A program made the position numbers and the translations under genes. The notes under the pieces are model-generated. The model saw only the letters and a program-made list of their open reading frames with translations. It did no database searches and was not told the origin of the DNA. Source: Deinococcus malanensis (GTDB lineage Bacteria > Deinococcota > Deinococci > Deinococcales > Deinococcaceae). Taken from it: a stretch of DNA of 64,000 nucleotides. Shown piece after piece: positions 1 through 9,276 of the stretch (positions are counted from its first letter, which is position 1; every line of letters begins with the position of its first letter). Location: positions 124,001-188,000 of the forward strand of contig NZ_BMPP01000005.1 in the NCBI RefSeq assembly GCF_014647655.1, given 5' to 3'.

Positions 1-833
1 AGAATCTCGATCTTGCTGCGCGGCACGCCCTGGGCTTCCCACCAGCTCAGGCGCTTTTCCAGCCAGTGCTCGTGCCACTGCTCGTCGGTGCCGGGCACGC
101 AGAAGAACTCGATTTCCATCTGCTCAAGCTCGCGCACCCGGAAGATGAAGTTGCGCGGCGTGATCTCGTTGCGAAATGCCTTGCCGATCTGCGCGATGCC
201 GAAGGGCAGGCGGCGGCTGGTGGAGTCCACCACGTTCTTGAAGTTGGTAAAGATGCCCTGGGCGGTCTCGGGGCGCAGGTAGCCGTAGCTGTCCTCGTCG
301 GCCACCGGACCGATGGTCGTCTTGAACATCATGTTGAAGGGCTTGGGCTCGGTCCACTCGCCCACCTCGCCGCTGAAGGGATCGCGCACACCGGCCTCGC
401 GCAGCGCAGTGCTGGCCTGCGCCGGATTGGCGTTCAGCGCGGCCACCAGGGCCGGGAAATTCTCGGCGCTCTGGCCCATCAGTTCGGTCACCCTGGCCAT
501 CACGTCGGCTTTCTGATCCTTGACCAGGTGGTCGAGGCGGTAGCGTTTGTTGTTCTTCTTGTTGTCGACCATCGGGTCGCTGAAGGTCGCCTCGTGGCCG
601 GAGTGGCGCAGCACCAGCCGGTGCATGATGATGCTGGCGTCCAGGCCTTCCATGTCGTCACGCTCGTAGACGTTGCTGCGCCACCACGCGGCTTTGATGT
701 TGTTCTTCAGTTCCACGCCCAGGGGGCCGTAATCGTAGAAGCCCTGCAGGCCGCCGTAAATCTCCGAGCCCTGAAAAATAAAGCCGCGGCGTTTGCACAG
801 GCTGACCAGTTCTTCCATGGATTGTGCGGGCAT
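1..833 (-). CDS. glyS: Glycyl-tRNA synthetase (N-terminal part, cut by window edge)
   Basis: Class II aminoacyl-tRNA synthetase that charges tRNA-Gly in the cytoplasm. Only the first 277 residues are in the window; the gene runs off the left edge. The start reads [18 protein letters not shown] and the single-chain (alpha2) type is indicated by LYDYGPLG-like text ([12 protein letters not shown]), the RPETAQGIF segment and the class II motif 2 region [17 protein letters not shown]. The ATG at 833 has a clear AAGGAG five bases upstream. Unlike many genes here it is not leaderless: a T-box leader precedes it. Identity is secure; the C-terminal anticodon-binding half is unseen. Confidence 0.95.
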   Translation of the reverse strand, partial: MPAQSMEELVSLCKRRGFIFQGSEIYGGLQGFYDYGPLGVELKNNIKAAWWRSNVYERDDMEGLDASIIMHRLVLRHSGHEATFSDPMVDNKKNNKRYRLDHLVKDQKADVMARVTELMGQSAENFPALVAALNANPAQASTALREAGVRDPFSGEVGEWTEPKPFNMMFKTTIGPVADEDSYGYLRPETAQGIFTNFKNVVDSTSRRLPFGIAQIGKAFRNEITPRNFIFRVRELEQMEIEFFCVPGTDEQWHEHWLEKRLSWWEAQGVPRSKIEI

Positions 834-1080
834 ACCGTCTCCTTTTCTGACCGGTAAAGGAACGCCCCCAGACGGCCTTTCCCGGCTCGTCTGGGGACGC
901 AGACAGTGCTACGCGGTTCCACCCCAGTTCCAGTGTCCACTGTCTGCGAACGCTGGCCCTTTTGTGCGTGTTTCAGCTCCCCGCCGCCCTTCCCGCGCTG
1001 CCGTCCGCCCGACTCTCACCGTCACGGGCTCGCTCATGGACACGTTGCTGCGGTACTCCTGCGGATCAACGCCTGCCGCC
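834..1080 (-). promoter_or_regulatory. T-box riboswitch, glycine-specific, controlling glyS
   Basis: On the minus strand the T-box sequence GGGGTGGAACCGCGT lies at 925-911, and GCGTCCCC (902-895 region) can close the antiterminator. The alternative terminator pairs CCCCAGACG with CGTCTGGGG (866-874 with 888-896). A specifier loop can be drawn: CCGC (1064-1061), loop AGGAGTA ending in AGTA (1057-1054), CCGC (1053-1050), an apical region containing GGTGAGAG, then GCGG (1008-1005), the codon GGC (1002-1000) followed by A, and GCGG (996-993). GGC is a glycine codon, matching the downstream gene. The fold was drawn by hand. A TTGACC at 1111-1106 is a possible -35; the -10 is weak, so the 5' end is approximate. 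Confidence 0.85.
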
Positions 1081-1245
1081 CAGTGTGGCGTGTGATGGGG
1101 GAGAGGGTCAAGCCGGACGGGGCTGAGTCCACTGATCATGGCCCCTCCATGGCAGGCGGAACAACCCTTGGATAGACCGGAAGGGGTCTTGTGTTGACCG
1201 CTCCTAAAGTGCTGCTCCTGGTCCCCTCACCCGGCTGGTGGACCC

Positions 1246-2496
1246 TTGAGAAACACTGCCGGCGTGGCTACTCGTATTGCTGGTCAGAAGGTTCTCGCCA
1301 TCGTGCTTGCGGGAGGTCGGGGCAGCCGGCTCTCACCGCTGACCGATGAACGCGCCAAGCCGGCAGTGCCATTTCTGGGCACCTATCGCCTGATCGATTT
1401 CACGCTGAGCAATCTGGTCAACAGCGGTGTGCAGGACGTCTGGGTCATCGAGCAGTACCTGCCGCACAGCCTGAATGATCACCTGTCGGGTGGCCGTCCG
1501 TGGGACCTGGACCGCACCCGGGGCGGGCTGGTCGTGATGCCCCCTTTTTCGAGCCCGGAAAACGAGGACGGCGAGTTCGCGCACGGCAACGCGCACGCCC
1601 TGGCCCAGCACGCCCCCTTGATCCGGCAGTTTGCTCCGGACGTGCTGCTGGTCCTGAGCGCCGACCACGTGTACCGCCTGGACTATGGCGAGGTGATCGA
1701 GGCCCACGTGAAGGCCGGGGCCAGTGTCACCATGGTGACCACCGAACTGAAGACGGCAGAGGAGGCCACCCGCTTCGGCAACGTGCAGGCGGGTGCCGAC
1801 GGCCGGGTCAGGAAATTTGCGTACAAGCCCGAACAGCCGCTGGGCCGCACGGTGACCGCCGAAGTCTTTGTTTACAACCCGGAGGTCCTGCTGGACACCT
1901 TGGCCGCGTTGCAAAAAGGCGGACAGACCCTGGGCGACTACGGCGAGGAACTTCTCCCCGCGCTGGTCGGGCGTGGTGACGCGCACACCTTCCCCCTGAG
2001 CGGCTACTGGATGGACGTCGGGACCATCGAGGCCTACCACGGGGCACACCGTGATTTTCTCGATGGTCGCGGGTTTGACCTCGATTCCCCGGACTGGCCG
2101 GTGATTACCGCGAGCATTACCCGGCCCCCGGCCCACATTGAGAAGGGTGCGGAGGTGTCGGACAGCTTCGTGTGCGGCGGCTCGGTGGTCTCAGGCCAGG
2201 TGGTGCGCAGTGTGGTGGCGCCCAACGCGGTCATCGAGCGCGGCGCGGCGGTGACCGACAGCATCCTGCAGCCAGGAGCGGTGGTGCGGGCCGGGGCCCG
2301 TGTGACCCGTGCCATCGTCGATCAGCACGCCACCGTACAGGTCGATGCCCAGGTGGGGGGCACAGGGAACCTGACCGTGATTGGCGCGCATGCCCAGGTG
2401 CAGTCGGGTGCCCGGGTCAGTGCTGGCCTGCATGTGCCCCCACACCGCCGTGTGAAGGCTGGGCAGGAGGACCGGACCACGGTCGAACCTGAATAA
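1246..2496 (+). CDS. glgC: Glucose-1-phosphate adenylyltransferase
   Basis: Makes ADP-glucose from ATP and glucose-1-phosphate for glycogen synthesis. The nucleotidyltransferase signature LAGGRGSRLSPLT and KPAVPFLGTYRLIDF lie near the N-terminus, followed by the SADHVYRLDY segment; the last ~130 residues show the repeated hexapeptides of a left-handed beta-helix (for example GAVVRAGARVTRAIV). At up to 416 residues it matches the family. The start is uncertain: the frame opens with TTG at 1246, and a GTG at 1264 gives VATRIAGQKVL; neither has a strong ribosome-binding site. Its partner glgA lies about 19 kb away on the other strand, so the two are not one operon here. Confidence 0.93.
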   Translation: MRNTAGVATRIAGQKVLAIVLAGGRGSRLSPLTDERAKPAVPFLGTYRLIDFTLSNLVNSGVQDVWVIEQYLPHSLNDHLSGGRPWDLDRTRGGLVVMPPFSSPENEDGEFAHGNAHALAQHAPLIRQFAPDVLLVLSADHVYRLDYGEVIEAHVKAGASVTMVTTELKTAEEATRFGNVQAGADGRVRKFAYKPEQPLGRTVTAEVFVYNPEVLLDTLAALQKGGQTLGDYGEELLPALVGRGDAHTFPLSGYWMDVGTIEAYHGAHRDFLDGRGFDLDSPDWPVITASITRPPAHIEKGAEVSDSFVCGGSVVSGQVVRSVVAPNAVIERGAAVTDSILQPGAVVRAGARVTRAIVDQHATVQVDAQVGGTGNLTVIGAHAQVQSGARVSAGLHVPPHRRVKAGQEDRTTVEPE

Positions 2497-2497
2497 C

Positions 2498-2557
2498 ACC
2501 GTGCCGGAATAACGCTGTGCCTCACCCTATACCGTGCCCGGCGTAACGATGTGCCTC
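2498..2557. repeat. Imperfect tandem duplication downstream of glgC
   Basis: Two copies of a 26-27 bp unit beginning ACCGTGCC and ending TGTGCCTC lie at 2498-2523 and 2531-2557. They differ by one gap and a few substitutions. The second copy runs into the promoter region of the helicase gene. Confidence 0.6.
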
Positions 2558-2574
2558 TTGTACGCCTAGGGCGT

Positions 2575-2587
2575 TATGCTGGGCGGA
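2575..2587 (+). promoter_or_regulatory. Leaderless -10 box of the HelD-like helicase
   Basis: TATGCT at 2575-2580 sits six bases before the ATG at 2587, so transcription would begin at or next to the start codon. There is no Shine-Dalgarno sequence. Confidence 0.6.
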
Positions 2588-4746
2588 TGCCCGCTGCTTC
2601 ACCCCGCCGCCCGCAAATTGAAAACCACCCCGAATTCGACCTGGAAGCCGCCCACCTGAGCGGCACTGTCGCGGCCATGCTGCGACAGATCGAGTTCTGG
2701 GAGGACCGGGAGCGCAATGCCGGCGCCGACCTAGAAACCAGTGTGATCATGGCGGACGAGGCCGGTGAGCACGCTGCGATGCTCTCACCACACGTGCACC
2801 ATCCCTACTTCGGAAGCCTGAAGGTGCGGGTGGGTGGCCGCGAGCAGACCCTGTACGTCGGCAAACATGCTTTTCAGGACGTGAAGGGGCCGCACCATGT
2901 GGTGGGCTGGGACAGCGAGGTGGGCAGCCTGTTCTACACCCAGGAGCTGACCTGGACACCCCGCCGTGGCGGCAAGGGCACCATCCGGCGCCGCCGGCAG
3001 CTCGACGTGATGCAAAAGCGGCTGCTGCGCGTCACGGACCTGTATGACGACGAGCAGGGCGGTGACACCGGCGGGCGCGAGGAAGTGCTGCTGCGGCGCC
3101 TCAACGAGGGTTCGACTGCCGGCATGCGCGATGTGGTCGAGACCCTGCAGCCCGAGCAGAACGAGGCCATGCGCTTCCCGGCCGGCACGCCGGTGATTAT
3201 TCAGGGGGCGGCGGGCTCGGGGAAAACCACCATCGGCTTTCACCGCCTGGCCTGGATGACCAATGCCGAACGTGGCGTGCACCGCGCCCGGCCTGAGGCC
3301 TGCATGGTGCTGATGCCCAACCGGGTGCTGGCGGCCTATGCCGCGCGCATCCTGCCGGAACTGGGACTGGACAGCGTGAATGTCACCACCCCGGAAAGCT
3401 GGGCGGTGGGGTTGCTGGGGCTGGAAAAGCTGGAGGTTACCGACCGCACGCTGACCCTGCTGCTGACCGACCGCGACAACACGCGCCGGGCGCTGGCCTG
3501 GCGCAAGGCCAAGCTGCTGGGCGACGCGCGCATGCTGGATGTGGTCCGCACCCATCTGTGGCACAAGTGGATTGGGGCGCTGCGGGGGCACGCGCTGAGC
3601 GAGGCACTGGAGGTGCCCGGGCGCGGCCTGGTGACCTTCAGCCTGGACGAGGCGGCGCTGCTGGAGATTCTGCGCACGGTGTTTGCCCAGGACTCGCTGG
3701 ACGGATACCGGGCCGCATTCCGCCGGGAGGTCGAGGAACGTGCCCTGGAGGCGCTGCGCGTACCTGAAGAGCACCAGACGGGGGTGCTGCGCCAGCTGTC
3801 CACCCCGCTGACCACACTGCTGGGCCGGGTCTTCGCGAGCACCACACCCGTGACCGAGACCCGGCGCCTGCTGAGCAGTCCCGAGGCCCTGAAAGCCAGC
3901 AGCCTGCTGACCGGGCGTGAGATTCAGTTGCTGCAGACCGATCCCCTCAGCGGCATTCCTACGCCGCGCCGCGCGCACGCCGACGTGACCGAGCTGCCGC
4001 TTATGCTGGCCATGCAGGCCTTCATGGGCGGAATCGGGCGGGCCGTGGGCCGTACCCTGGAGCCCTTCGACCATGTGGTACTGGACGAGGCGCAGGACTA
4101 CAGTCCACTGCTGTACGCGCTGCTGGGCCGCGCCACCCGCCAGGGTCACCTGACGGCGCTGGGCGACATGAACCAGGGCATGCACGGCTACAAGGGTCCC
4201 AATACCTGGGACGCCGTGCGTGGGGTGCTGCCTGGGGCGCAGACCCTGACCCTGAGCCGCACCTACCGCTCCACCCGGCAGATCACCGAACTGGGTGCCC
4301 GCATTGCCAGCACCTACAACCGCGCTGCCGACGTGCAGGGAGTGGACCGCGACGGTGCCGAGGTGCAGCGCTACCAGGGGGGCAATGAACTCGAACTGAT
4401 CGCACGGGCAGTCAAGGACGCGCAGGCGGCCGGGCACACCAACATCGCCATCGTGACCCGCCGGGGCCTGGACGCCGAACGGCTCAGCGAGGCCCTGCGC
4501 GACTTTGATACCGACGCGCAACCCATCACCACCCAGGAGCACCGCTTCAAGGGCGGACTGGTCATCCTGCCGGTGAACCTGGCCAAGGGCCTGGAATTCA
4601 GCGCGGCCATCGTGGCCAGCGCCGACACCGAAACCTATGACGACAGCACCGAGTACGAACGCCGGCTGCTGTATGTCTCGGCCAGCCGCGCGTTGCACTG
4701 GCTGGCGCTGGTCAGCGCTGGCCAGCTGCACCCGCTGATCGCCTGA
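2587..4746 (+). CDS. UvrD-family/HelD-like superfamily I ATPase
   Basis: 719-residue SF1A helicase-type ATPase. Walker A is GAAGSGKTT near residue 218; Walker B/motif II is VVLDEAQDYSP; motif III is LGDMNQGMHGYKG; later motifs include LPVNLAKGLEF and a YVSASRAL box near the C-terminus. The ~200-residue N-terminus before Walker A and the substantial insert between motifs Ia and II resemble HelD, which recycles stalled RNA polymerase, more than UvrD or PcrA. The start at 2587 (MPAASPRRPQIENHPEFD) is preferred over an upstream in-frame codon at 2551 because the -10 box would otherwise be inside the gene. A DNA repair helicase remains an alternative. Confidence 0.8.
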   Translation: MPAASPRRPQIENHPEFDLEAAHLSGTVAAMLRQIEFWEDRERNAGADLETSVIMADEAGEHAAMLSPHVHHPYFGSLKVRVGGREQTLYVGKHAFQDVKGPHHVVGWDSEVGSLFYTQELTWTPRRGGKGTIRRRRQLDVMQKRLLRVTDLYDDEQGGDTGGREEVLLRRLNEGSTAGMRDVVETLQPEQNEAMRFPAGTPVIIQGAAGSGKTTIGFHRLAWMTNAERGVHRARPEACMVLMPNRVLAAYAARILPELGLDSVNVTTPESWAVGLLGLEKLEVTDRTLTLLLTDRDNTRRALAWRKAKLLGDARMLDVVRTHLWHKWIGALRGHALSEALEVPGRGLVTFSLDEAALLEILRTVFAQDSLDGYRAAFRREVEERALEALRVPEEHQTGVLRQLSTPLTTLLGRVFASTTPVTETRRLLSSPEALKASSLLTGREIQLLQTDPLSGIPTPRRAHADVTELPLMLAMQAFMGGIGRAVGRTLEPFDHVVLDEAQDYSPLLYALLGRATRQGHLTALGDMNQGMHGYKGPNTWDAVRGVLPGAQTLTLSRTYRSTRQITELGARIASTYNRAADVQGVDRDGAEVQRYQGGNELELIARAVKDAQAAGHTNIAIVTRRGLDAERLSEALRDFDTDAQPITTQEHRFKGGLVILPVNLAKGLEFSAAIVASADTETYDDSTEYERRLLYVSASRALHWLALVSAGQLHPLIA

Positions 4747-4757
4747 GTCAGGCTTAG

Positions 4758-4861
4758 TTACTGATCTGTGCGTTGATCCGTAACGGCGACGGCCAGAAAG
4801 CGCCCTTCAGAGGGATACTTTCGGCGTCAGGAATGCTACCGACTTACGCTCAGATCAGTAA
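4758..4861. repeat. Separated 10-bp inverted repeat
   Basis: TTACTGATCT at 4758-4767 and its exact reverse complement AGATCAGTAA at 4852-4861 flank an 84-bp spacer between two convergent genes. It could be the remains of a small mobile element or a long-range hairpin; no coding sequence is evident between the arms. Confidence 0.4.
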
Positions 4862-4984
4862 GCCGGGACCCTGCGAAGGGAAAGTCAACGCGGTGTCCTG
4901 GCCTTGCAGACTGCCCTTGTTGACTGCAGGTCTGGTCAGCTGACCACTGGACGGCCGCAGCTGCTGAGCGTCCAGCTGGCCGCC

Positions 4985-5377
4985 CTATGCGCTGACCACA
5001 CCAAGCTGCTGCATCATGGCCAGGGTATCGAGCATCATCCAGTGCCGCGTGATTCGGCCGTTCTGCACGTCATACATCACGAAGATCGGCACATTCACCT
5101 CCCGTCCGGTCGGTGGTACGCCATGAAACTCGCCGCGTTGCACGCCGCAAAGTCGACCGCGCAGCACAGCCTTGCTACCCTCGATGACCAGATCTTCCAC
5201 ATCAATGGTGTATCCGGGAAGTGCCGCTTCGGCTTCTGCGATGTGCCTGAGAAGCGTGTCGTCCGCAATCAGTTCGTTGAGCCGTTCCGGGGTTTTCGGC
5301 CCCTGCAACGCCTGCGCGTACCGTCCCATGAATTCTCTGGTGGCCATGGATTGGGTCTGCTCCAATGTTCCTGTCAT
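4985..5377 (-). CDS. SnoaL-like / NTF2-fold protein
   Basis: A 130-residue protein with the one-domain NTF2/SnoaL layout: an N-terminal helix with EFMGRYAQALQGPKTPERL, a central ADDTLLRH segment, then strands ending NGRITRHWMMLDTLAMMQQLG, a typical SnoaL-like ester-cyclase ending. Members act as small-molecule cyclases, isomerases or binding proteins, so the substrate cannot be named. The ATG at 5377 has GAGGAG seven bases upstream. It is convergent with the helicase gene and has no obvious operon partner. Confidence 0.75.
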   Translation of the reverse strand: MTGTLEQTQSMATREFMGRYAQALQGPKTPERLNELIADDTLLRHIAEAEAALPGYTIDVEDLVIEGSKAVLRGRLCGVQRGEFHGVPPTGREVNVPIFVMYDVQNGRITRHWMMLDTLAMMQQLGVVSA

Positions 5378-5618
5378 CCGGGTTCTCCTCGTCTGGCCGC
5401 CGCGGAACGTTGCCGTCCGTGTGGCGCTCTACGCATCCGGCAAGTGGTGCCGGAACCATCACGTCTTCCTTGCATTCGGTCCATGAGCCAGAGCCAACGC
5501 CCCTTTTCTGCACCGGCACTGGCAGCTGGCCCGCTGTACCGAGCCATGGGGGCCAGGCCTGCGCGTATGGGTCAAAGTTGGCCGGGCAGCCTGGGACAGG
5601 CAGGCCCACGCAGGACCG

Positions 5619-5828
5619 TCACCCGGAGTTGTCCATGGTAGGGGCCGCAGCCACCGGCAGATGAAGCAGCTGACGGATCTGACGCACGGCCGCACGCACC
5701 CGCACCGACAGGCTGATGGTCTGCCGAACAGTCCCTGCCCTGAGCGCCGCTTCGGTAGCGGCCTCGCGGTGATAGCGGTTCAGTTTGTCCAGGCCACCGT
5801 TCAGGGTCGGGTCGAATTCGGCGCGCAT
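5619..5828 (-). CDS. Small hypothetical protein
   Basis: A 69-residue protein starting MRAEFDPTLNGGLDKL. AAGGAG lies eight bases before the ATG, the main reason to accept it. The centre (ALRAGTVRQTISLSVRVRAAVRQ, given here only as its character) is arginine-rich and helical with regularly spaced hydrophobic residues, and the tail is LLHLPVAAAPTMDNSG. No family is recognised. It lies downstream of the LuxR-type regulator on the same strand, but about 460 bases away. Confidence 0.55.
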   Translation of the reverse strand: MRAEFDPTLNGGLDKLNRYHREAATEAALRAGTVRQTISLSVRVRAAVRQIRQLLHLPVAAAPTMDNSG

Positions 5829-6287
5829 ACAGACACTCCTTGTGCGGGTGAGAGCTCAGAACGCGGGGCGGACCGCGACCATCAGGACGGCTCCTGGCTG
5901 GTCCGATGCCATACGGTAGTCGGACGGCCTCCTTCGGGGCATCGCCAGTGCTCGGGGGGGTAGGGAGATGTGACCCCTGACAGAATTGGGGGGGTGACGT
6001 CTGGCCAGAACTTTCGCTATTGCTGAGATCCTGTCCCAGCCGAACTGCACGCCGAAAACGGTCGCATGACGCTGCGTTGCCGTGCGCAGCCGAGCGGCAT
6101 TCCAGAGCTGCCTATCGGAGCACACAGCTTGCCCGCTTCCTGCGCCGGGGCTGCAGGTCACCGGTTCTGCTGGAAGACGGACCTGTCTTTCCGGCAGCGG
6201 GAAGCATCCTGCTCCGGCCTGTTCCGCAGATGCCTGCCTTCCACACGGGTTCAGGCCACGAAGCACGGTGGTTCCCTATGGGTCAGG
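5829..6287. other. Intergenic region, no supported gene
   Basis: About 460 bases between the small protein at 5619-5828 and the NB-ARC/LuxR gene. It includes the ribosome-binding site of the small gene. A run of Gs near 5955-5961 and 5986-5992 is notable, but I see no RNA gene or convincing open frame. Confidence 0.4.
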
Positions 6288-8615
6288 TCACTCGTACATA
6301 TGGCGTTCGATGGCCCAGCGGGCAAGCTCCACGCGGTTGCGCAGCCCCAGTTTGCCCAGCATGCTCCCGACATGCTTGCTGACGGTTCCGGGACTGATGT
6401 TCAGGAGCTTGGCAATCCGCCGGTCGGGGTGTCCCTGAACCAGCAGGGCCAGAACTTCCAGCTCACGGCCGGTCAGCTCGGCGGGTGCAGGCGTTTCCGG
6501 GACAGCGCTGAATGGGTCTGCTTTCCTCTCAGGCGCCGTCTGCAGGGAACGTGCGAATGCGAACGCGGCGTCCCCGAGGGTGGTCAGGGGCAGATGCTGA
6601 CCCGCATTCCACTCACTTTCAAAGGATTTCTTGCCCAGCTGCTCGCGCAACTCAGCGGTGGCGCGGCTGTACAACGCTTCCATATAACGTCCCGCGCCAG
6701 CAGGTCCCATTCGCCAGCCAGCGCCAAAAAACCGGACAGCCAGTTCGGGTCGGCCGACCCTCATCATGACCAGCGCAAGCCCCCTGGCATTGATGGAAAT
6801 CAGGGGCGGGAACTCTTTTTCCAGCGCAAATTTCAGGCTAACAAGATAAGCCTCGGCCGCTTCACGGTAGTGCCCCAGGTGGCACAGGGCATTGCCGACG
6901 ATGTCGTGGTGGGCCAGATGGGTGGAGATACCGGCTTGCCGGGCTTTGGCAAGGCTGTCATTGGCGTACTGGAGAGCCAGTTCATACTCGCCCAGTTCAA
7001 GCAGGCCGAAGGTGGCATTGTTCAGCGCGTTGTTGCACACCTGATGCAGCAGGGCGTCCGTGATGGCCGCTGGCCGCTTCCCCGGGGGCAGGGCCAGCAG
7101 TTCGCTGCACCGCCGGATCAGGTTCTGATTCGTGCGCACAGATTCGGCATTGTGGCCCCGCCAGTGCTCACCAATGGCCAGCCCCAGGTGACCGTACAAC
7201 TCCTGCAGTACGTTTCTCTGCTCCAAGCTCACCTCCAGCAGCTCCCGCGCGCAGCTGGTGAAGGCTTCGGTGTCGCCGGTGGGAAGCAGGCATTCCATCA
7301 TGGTGTGCAGCGCTCTGGGCCGCAGATGCCTGTGCTGGTCCGCCGGGAGTTCCAGAACGCGCCGGCACAGTTGCAGACCTTCCTGAAAGTAGCCGAAGGG
7401 AACCCAGATCAGGTGGATGCCCCCGAGATACCGCAATGACAGTTCAGCCTGCTGATGGTTGATCGCCCAGACCAGACCGGCGCGCATATTGAGGTAATCC
7501 GGGAGGTACCGCTCGCGGACGTCCTCGGGCGTGCCCGGCGCTCCATGGCCGGGCTGTGGCAGCACCGAAAGGTAGTGCCGCGAGTGCCGCTCGCGCCAGG
7601 CGTCGGCGCGGCTGCTTGAAGCCAGGTGCTCCAGAGCAAGCTCCCTCAGGGGCTGCAGCATCTTCCAGCGGGTGGCCGGGCCGGAGACCCGCTGCAGGAA
7701 ACTCTGTTCCAGCAGCGCTTCGGCCCTGTCCAACACGTCCGGGCCGCCCCATACCACCACCAGGGCCTCCGGGGTGAAGCTGCCCTTGAACAGGGCGCAG
7801 CATTCCAGAACCTCCCGGTCCTCCTGGCTCAGCAGGTCGTAACTCCACTGCACGGCGGCCCGCAGAGAACGCAGCCGCTCCGGACGGTCACGGAAGTCGG
7901 CTTTCAGAAAGGCCAGGGGATGATCGAGCCTGCTTCTGAGGTCGCGCAGCGTGAAGCTCCGCAGCCGCGCAGCGGCCAGCTCGATGGCCAGCGGTACACC
8001 CTCAAGCGCCTTGACCAGGGCAACCACGTCCCGGGCGTTCTCGTCCGACAGCGTGAATTCCGGCTGGACGGCCCGGGCCCGGTGAACGAACAGGGCTACT
8101 GCCGGGCTGTCCTCCAGCGGCTTGCCGCGTGCAGGGAGAGGCAGTGGCTCCAGAGGGTATTCGGACTCATCATGCAGGCCCAGTGCGGCCCGGCTGGTGA
8201 CCAGCAGCTGCAGGCTCTCCGCTCTGGCCAGCAACTCAGGCAGGTCGCCTGCAGCCCCCAGCACCTGTTCGAAATTATCCAGAATCAGCAGGACCCGCCG
8301 CCCCCCCACAGCCCGTGCAAGGGTGGAGAGCGCGGTCTCCAGGCGCTCTGGGGCAGGCAAGGTGGCCGCCACGGTTCCAAGAACCTGTTGTGGCTCCCGG
8401 ACAGCAGACAGATCGACGAAGAAAACGTCGTCGTATTCAGCCTGGACCTGATGCGCCACAAGGCAGGCCAGGGCCGTTTTGCCGATGCCTCCAGGGCCAC
8501 GGAGGGTCACGATCCGCGTGCCGCTGCGCAACATCAGCAGGATGGATTGCAGCTCACGCGTCCGGCCATACAGGGAAACGGCCGGAGGATGGGACGCCGC
8601 TTTCACGGTTTCCAT
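6288..8615 (-). CDS. NB-ARC ATPase / LuxR-type transcriptional regulator
   Basis: A 775-residue regulator. A P-loop RGPGGIGKTA lies at residues 39-49 and a Walker B-like LLILDNFEQV near 110; the middle ~350 residues are helical and repeat-like, as in MalT/LAL or AfsR-type proteins; the last ~65 residues are a LuxR HTH (LTGRELEVLALLVQGHPDRR, then ISPGTVSKHV). Such proteins use ATP and an unknown signal to switch DNA binding. TACACT (8626-8621) stands five bases before the ATG, giving a leaderless transcript. No neighbouring gene identifies its target. Confidence 0.85.
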   Translation of the reverse strand: METVKAASHPPAVSLYGRTRELQSILLMLRSGTRIVTLRGPGGIGKTALACLVAHQVQAEYDDVFFVDLSAVREPQQVLGTVAATLPAPERLETALSTLARAVGGRRVLLILDNFEQVLGAAGDLPELLARAESLQLLVTSRAALGLHDESEYPLEPLPLPARGKPLEDSPAVALFVHRARAVQPEFTLSDENARDVVALVKALEGVPLAIELAAARLRSFTLRDLRSRLDHPLAFLKADFRDRPERLRSLRAAVQWSYDLLSQEDREVLECCALFKGSFTPEALVVVWGGPDVLDRAEALLEQSFLQRVSGPATRWKMLQPLRELALEHLASSSRADAWRERHSRHYLSVLPQPGHGAPGTPEDVRERYLPDYLNMRAGLVWAINHQQAELSLRYLGGIHLIWVPFGYFQEGLQLCRRVLELPADQHRHLRPRALHTMMECLLPTGDTEAFTSCARELLEVSLEQRNVLQELYGHLGLAIGEHWRGHNAESVRTNQNLIRRCSELLALPPGKRPAAITDALLHQVCNNALNNATFGLLELGEYELALQYANDSLAKARQAGISTHLAHHDIVGNALCHLGHYREAAEAYLVSLKFALEKEFPPLISINARGLALVMMRVGRPELAVRFFGAGWRMGPAGAGRYMEALYSRATAELREQLGKKSFESEWNAGQHLPLTTLGDAAFAFARSLQTAPERKADPFSAVPETPAPAELTGRELEVLALLVQGHPDRRIAKLLNISPGTVSKHVGSMLGKLGLRNRVELARWAIERHMYE

Positions 8616-9057
8616 AAGCGAGTGTAAACCCTGCCGGCTCGCTGTGAACTAATACGCATTCCGGCTGGGTTCTGTCACGGATTCAGGGTTCGGCCCGGCC
8701 AGAAGGGACCCACAGCGCCCCGCAGCAGAGCAGGCAGAATGCACACTTCTGGATTACACGTTTGCTTCTGCGAGTGTTGTCGCACGGCGCTGCTTCTCGT
8801 GGAGTGGAGGTGCTGTTCCGGTCTGGCTTCCGTTCCAGCGTTGGGGATGTGGCTTTCGCAGCGATCGTCCTTATTCCAGTTTTTCCTGCATTTCAGGTCT
8901 GCGGGACCAAGTGAACGGCTCGCCCTGGGCCATCCGAATGGGTTCCTGGTCTTTTATCCGCATGGCAGCCCGTTTCCTGCCTTACTAAGACCCATTGGCC
9001 AGTGAAGCTCCATCGTTCCCTCACCACCCGCACCGGCTGGCGCCCGAAAGTGTCGCT
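8616..9057. other. Intergenic region, no supported gene
   Basis: About 440 bases between two divergently oriented genes. It contains the leaderless promoter of the LuxR-type gene (TACACT at 8626-8621). The open frame at 8739-9005 has no ribosome-binding site or recognisable composition and is not accepted. Confidence 0.4.
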
Positions 9058-9276
9058 ATGACCCACGATCCCAAAGACCGTCAGGGCGGCCTGCCCGAGG
9101 ACGCCGGCAATAACATGAGCGAGCGCGCCGGGGATGCTGAACAGTACGTTCGTACCGGTATCGACACGGCAGGGGACCAGGCCGGACAGGGCAGCGAGGT
9201 CCCGCAGGGCGACACCCTGGACCGGGATGGAAGTGGCACGACGTTCGATGCCGGGACCCAGACTTCAGATCGCTGA
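9058..9276 (+). CDS. Small hydrophilic hypothetical protein
   Basis: A 72-residue acidic, Gly/Asp/Thr-rich protein starting MTHDPKDRQGGLPEDAGNN and ending GTQTSDR. It has almost no hydrophobic core and is probably disordered, in the manner of small stress-related hydrophilins, but that is inference. The ATG at 9058 is chosen because the upstream extension has unlike composition. The 3' end overlaps the convergent winged-helix gene by 12 bases. Confidence 0.5.
   Translation: MTHDPKDRQGGLPEDAGNNMSERAGDAEQYVRTGIDTAGDQAGQGSEVPQGDTLDRDGSGTTFDAGTQTSDR

Noticed and set aside
8739..9005. 88-codon frame in the intergenic region
   Set aside because: Cys/Trp/Phe-rich composition, no start signal, no family.
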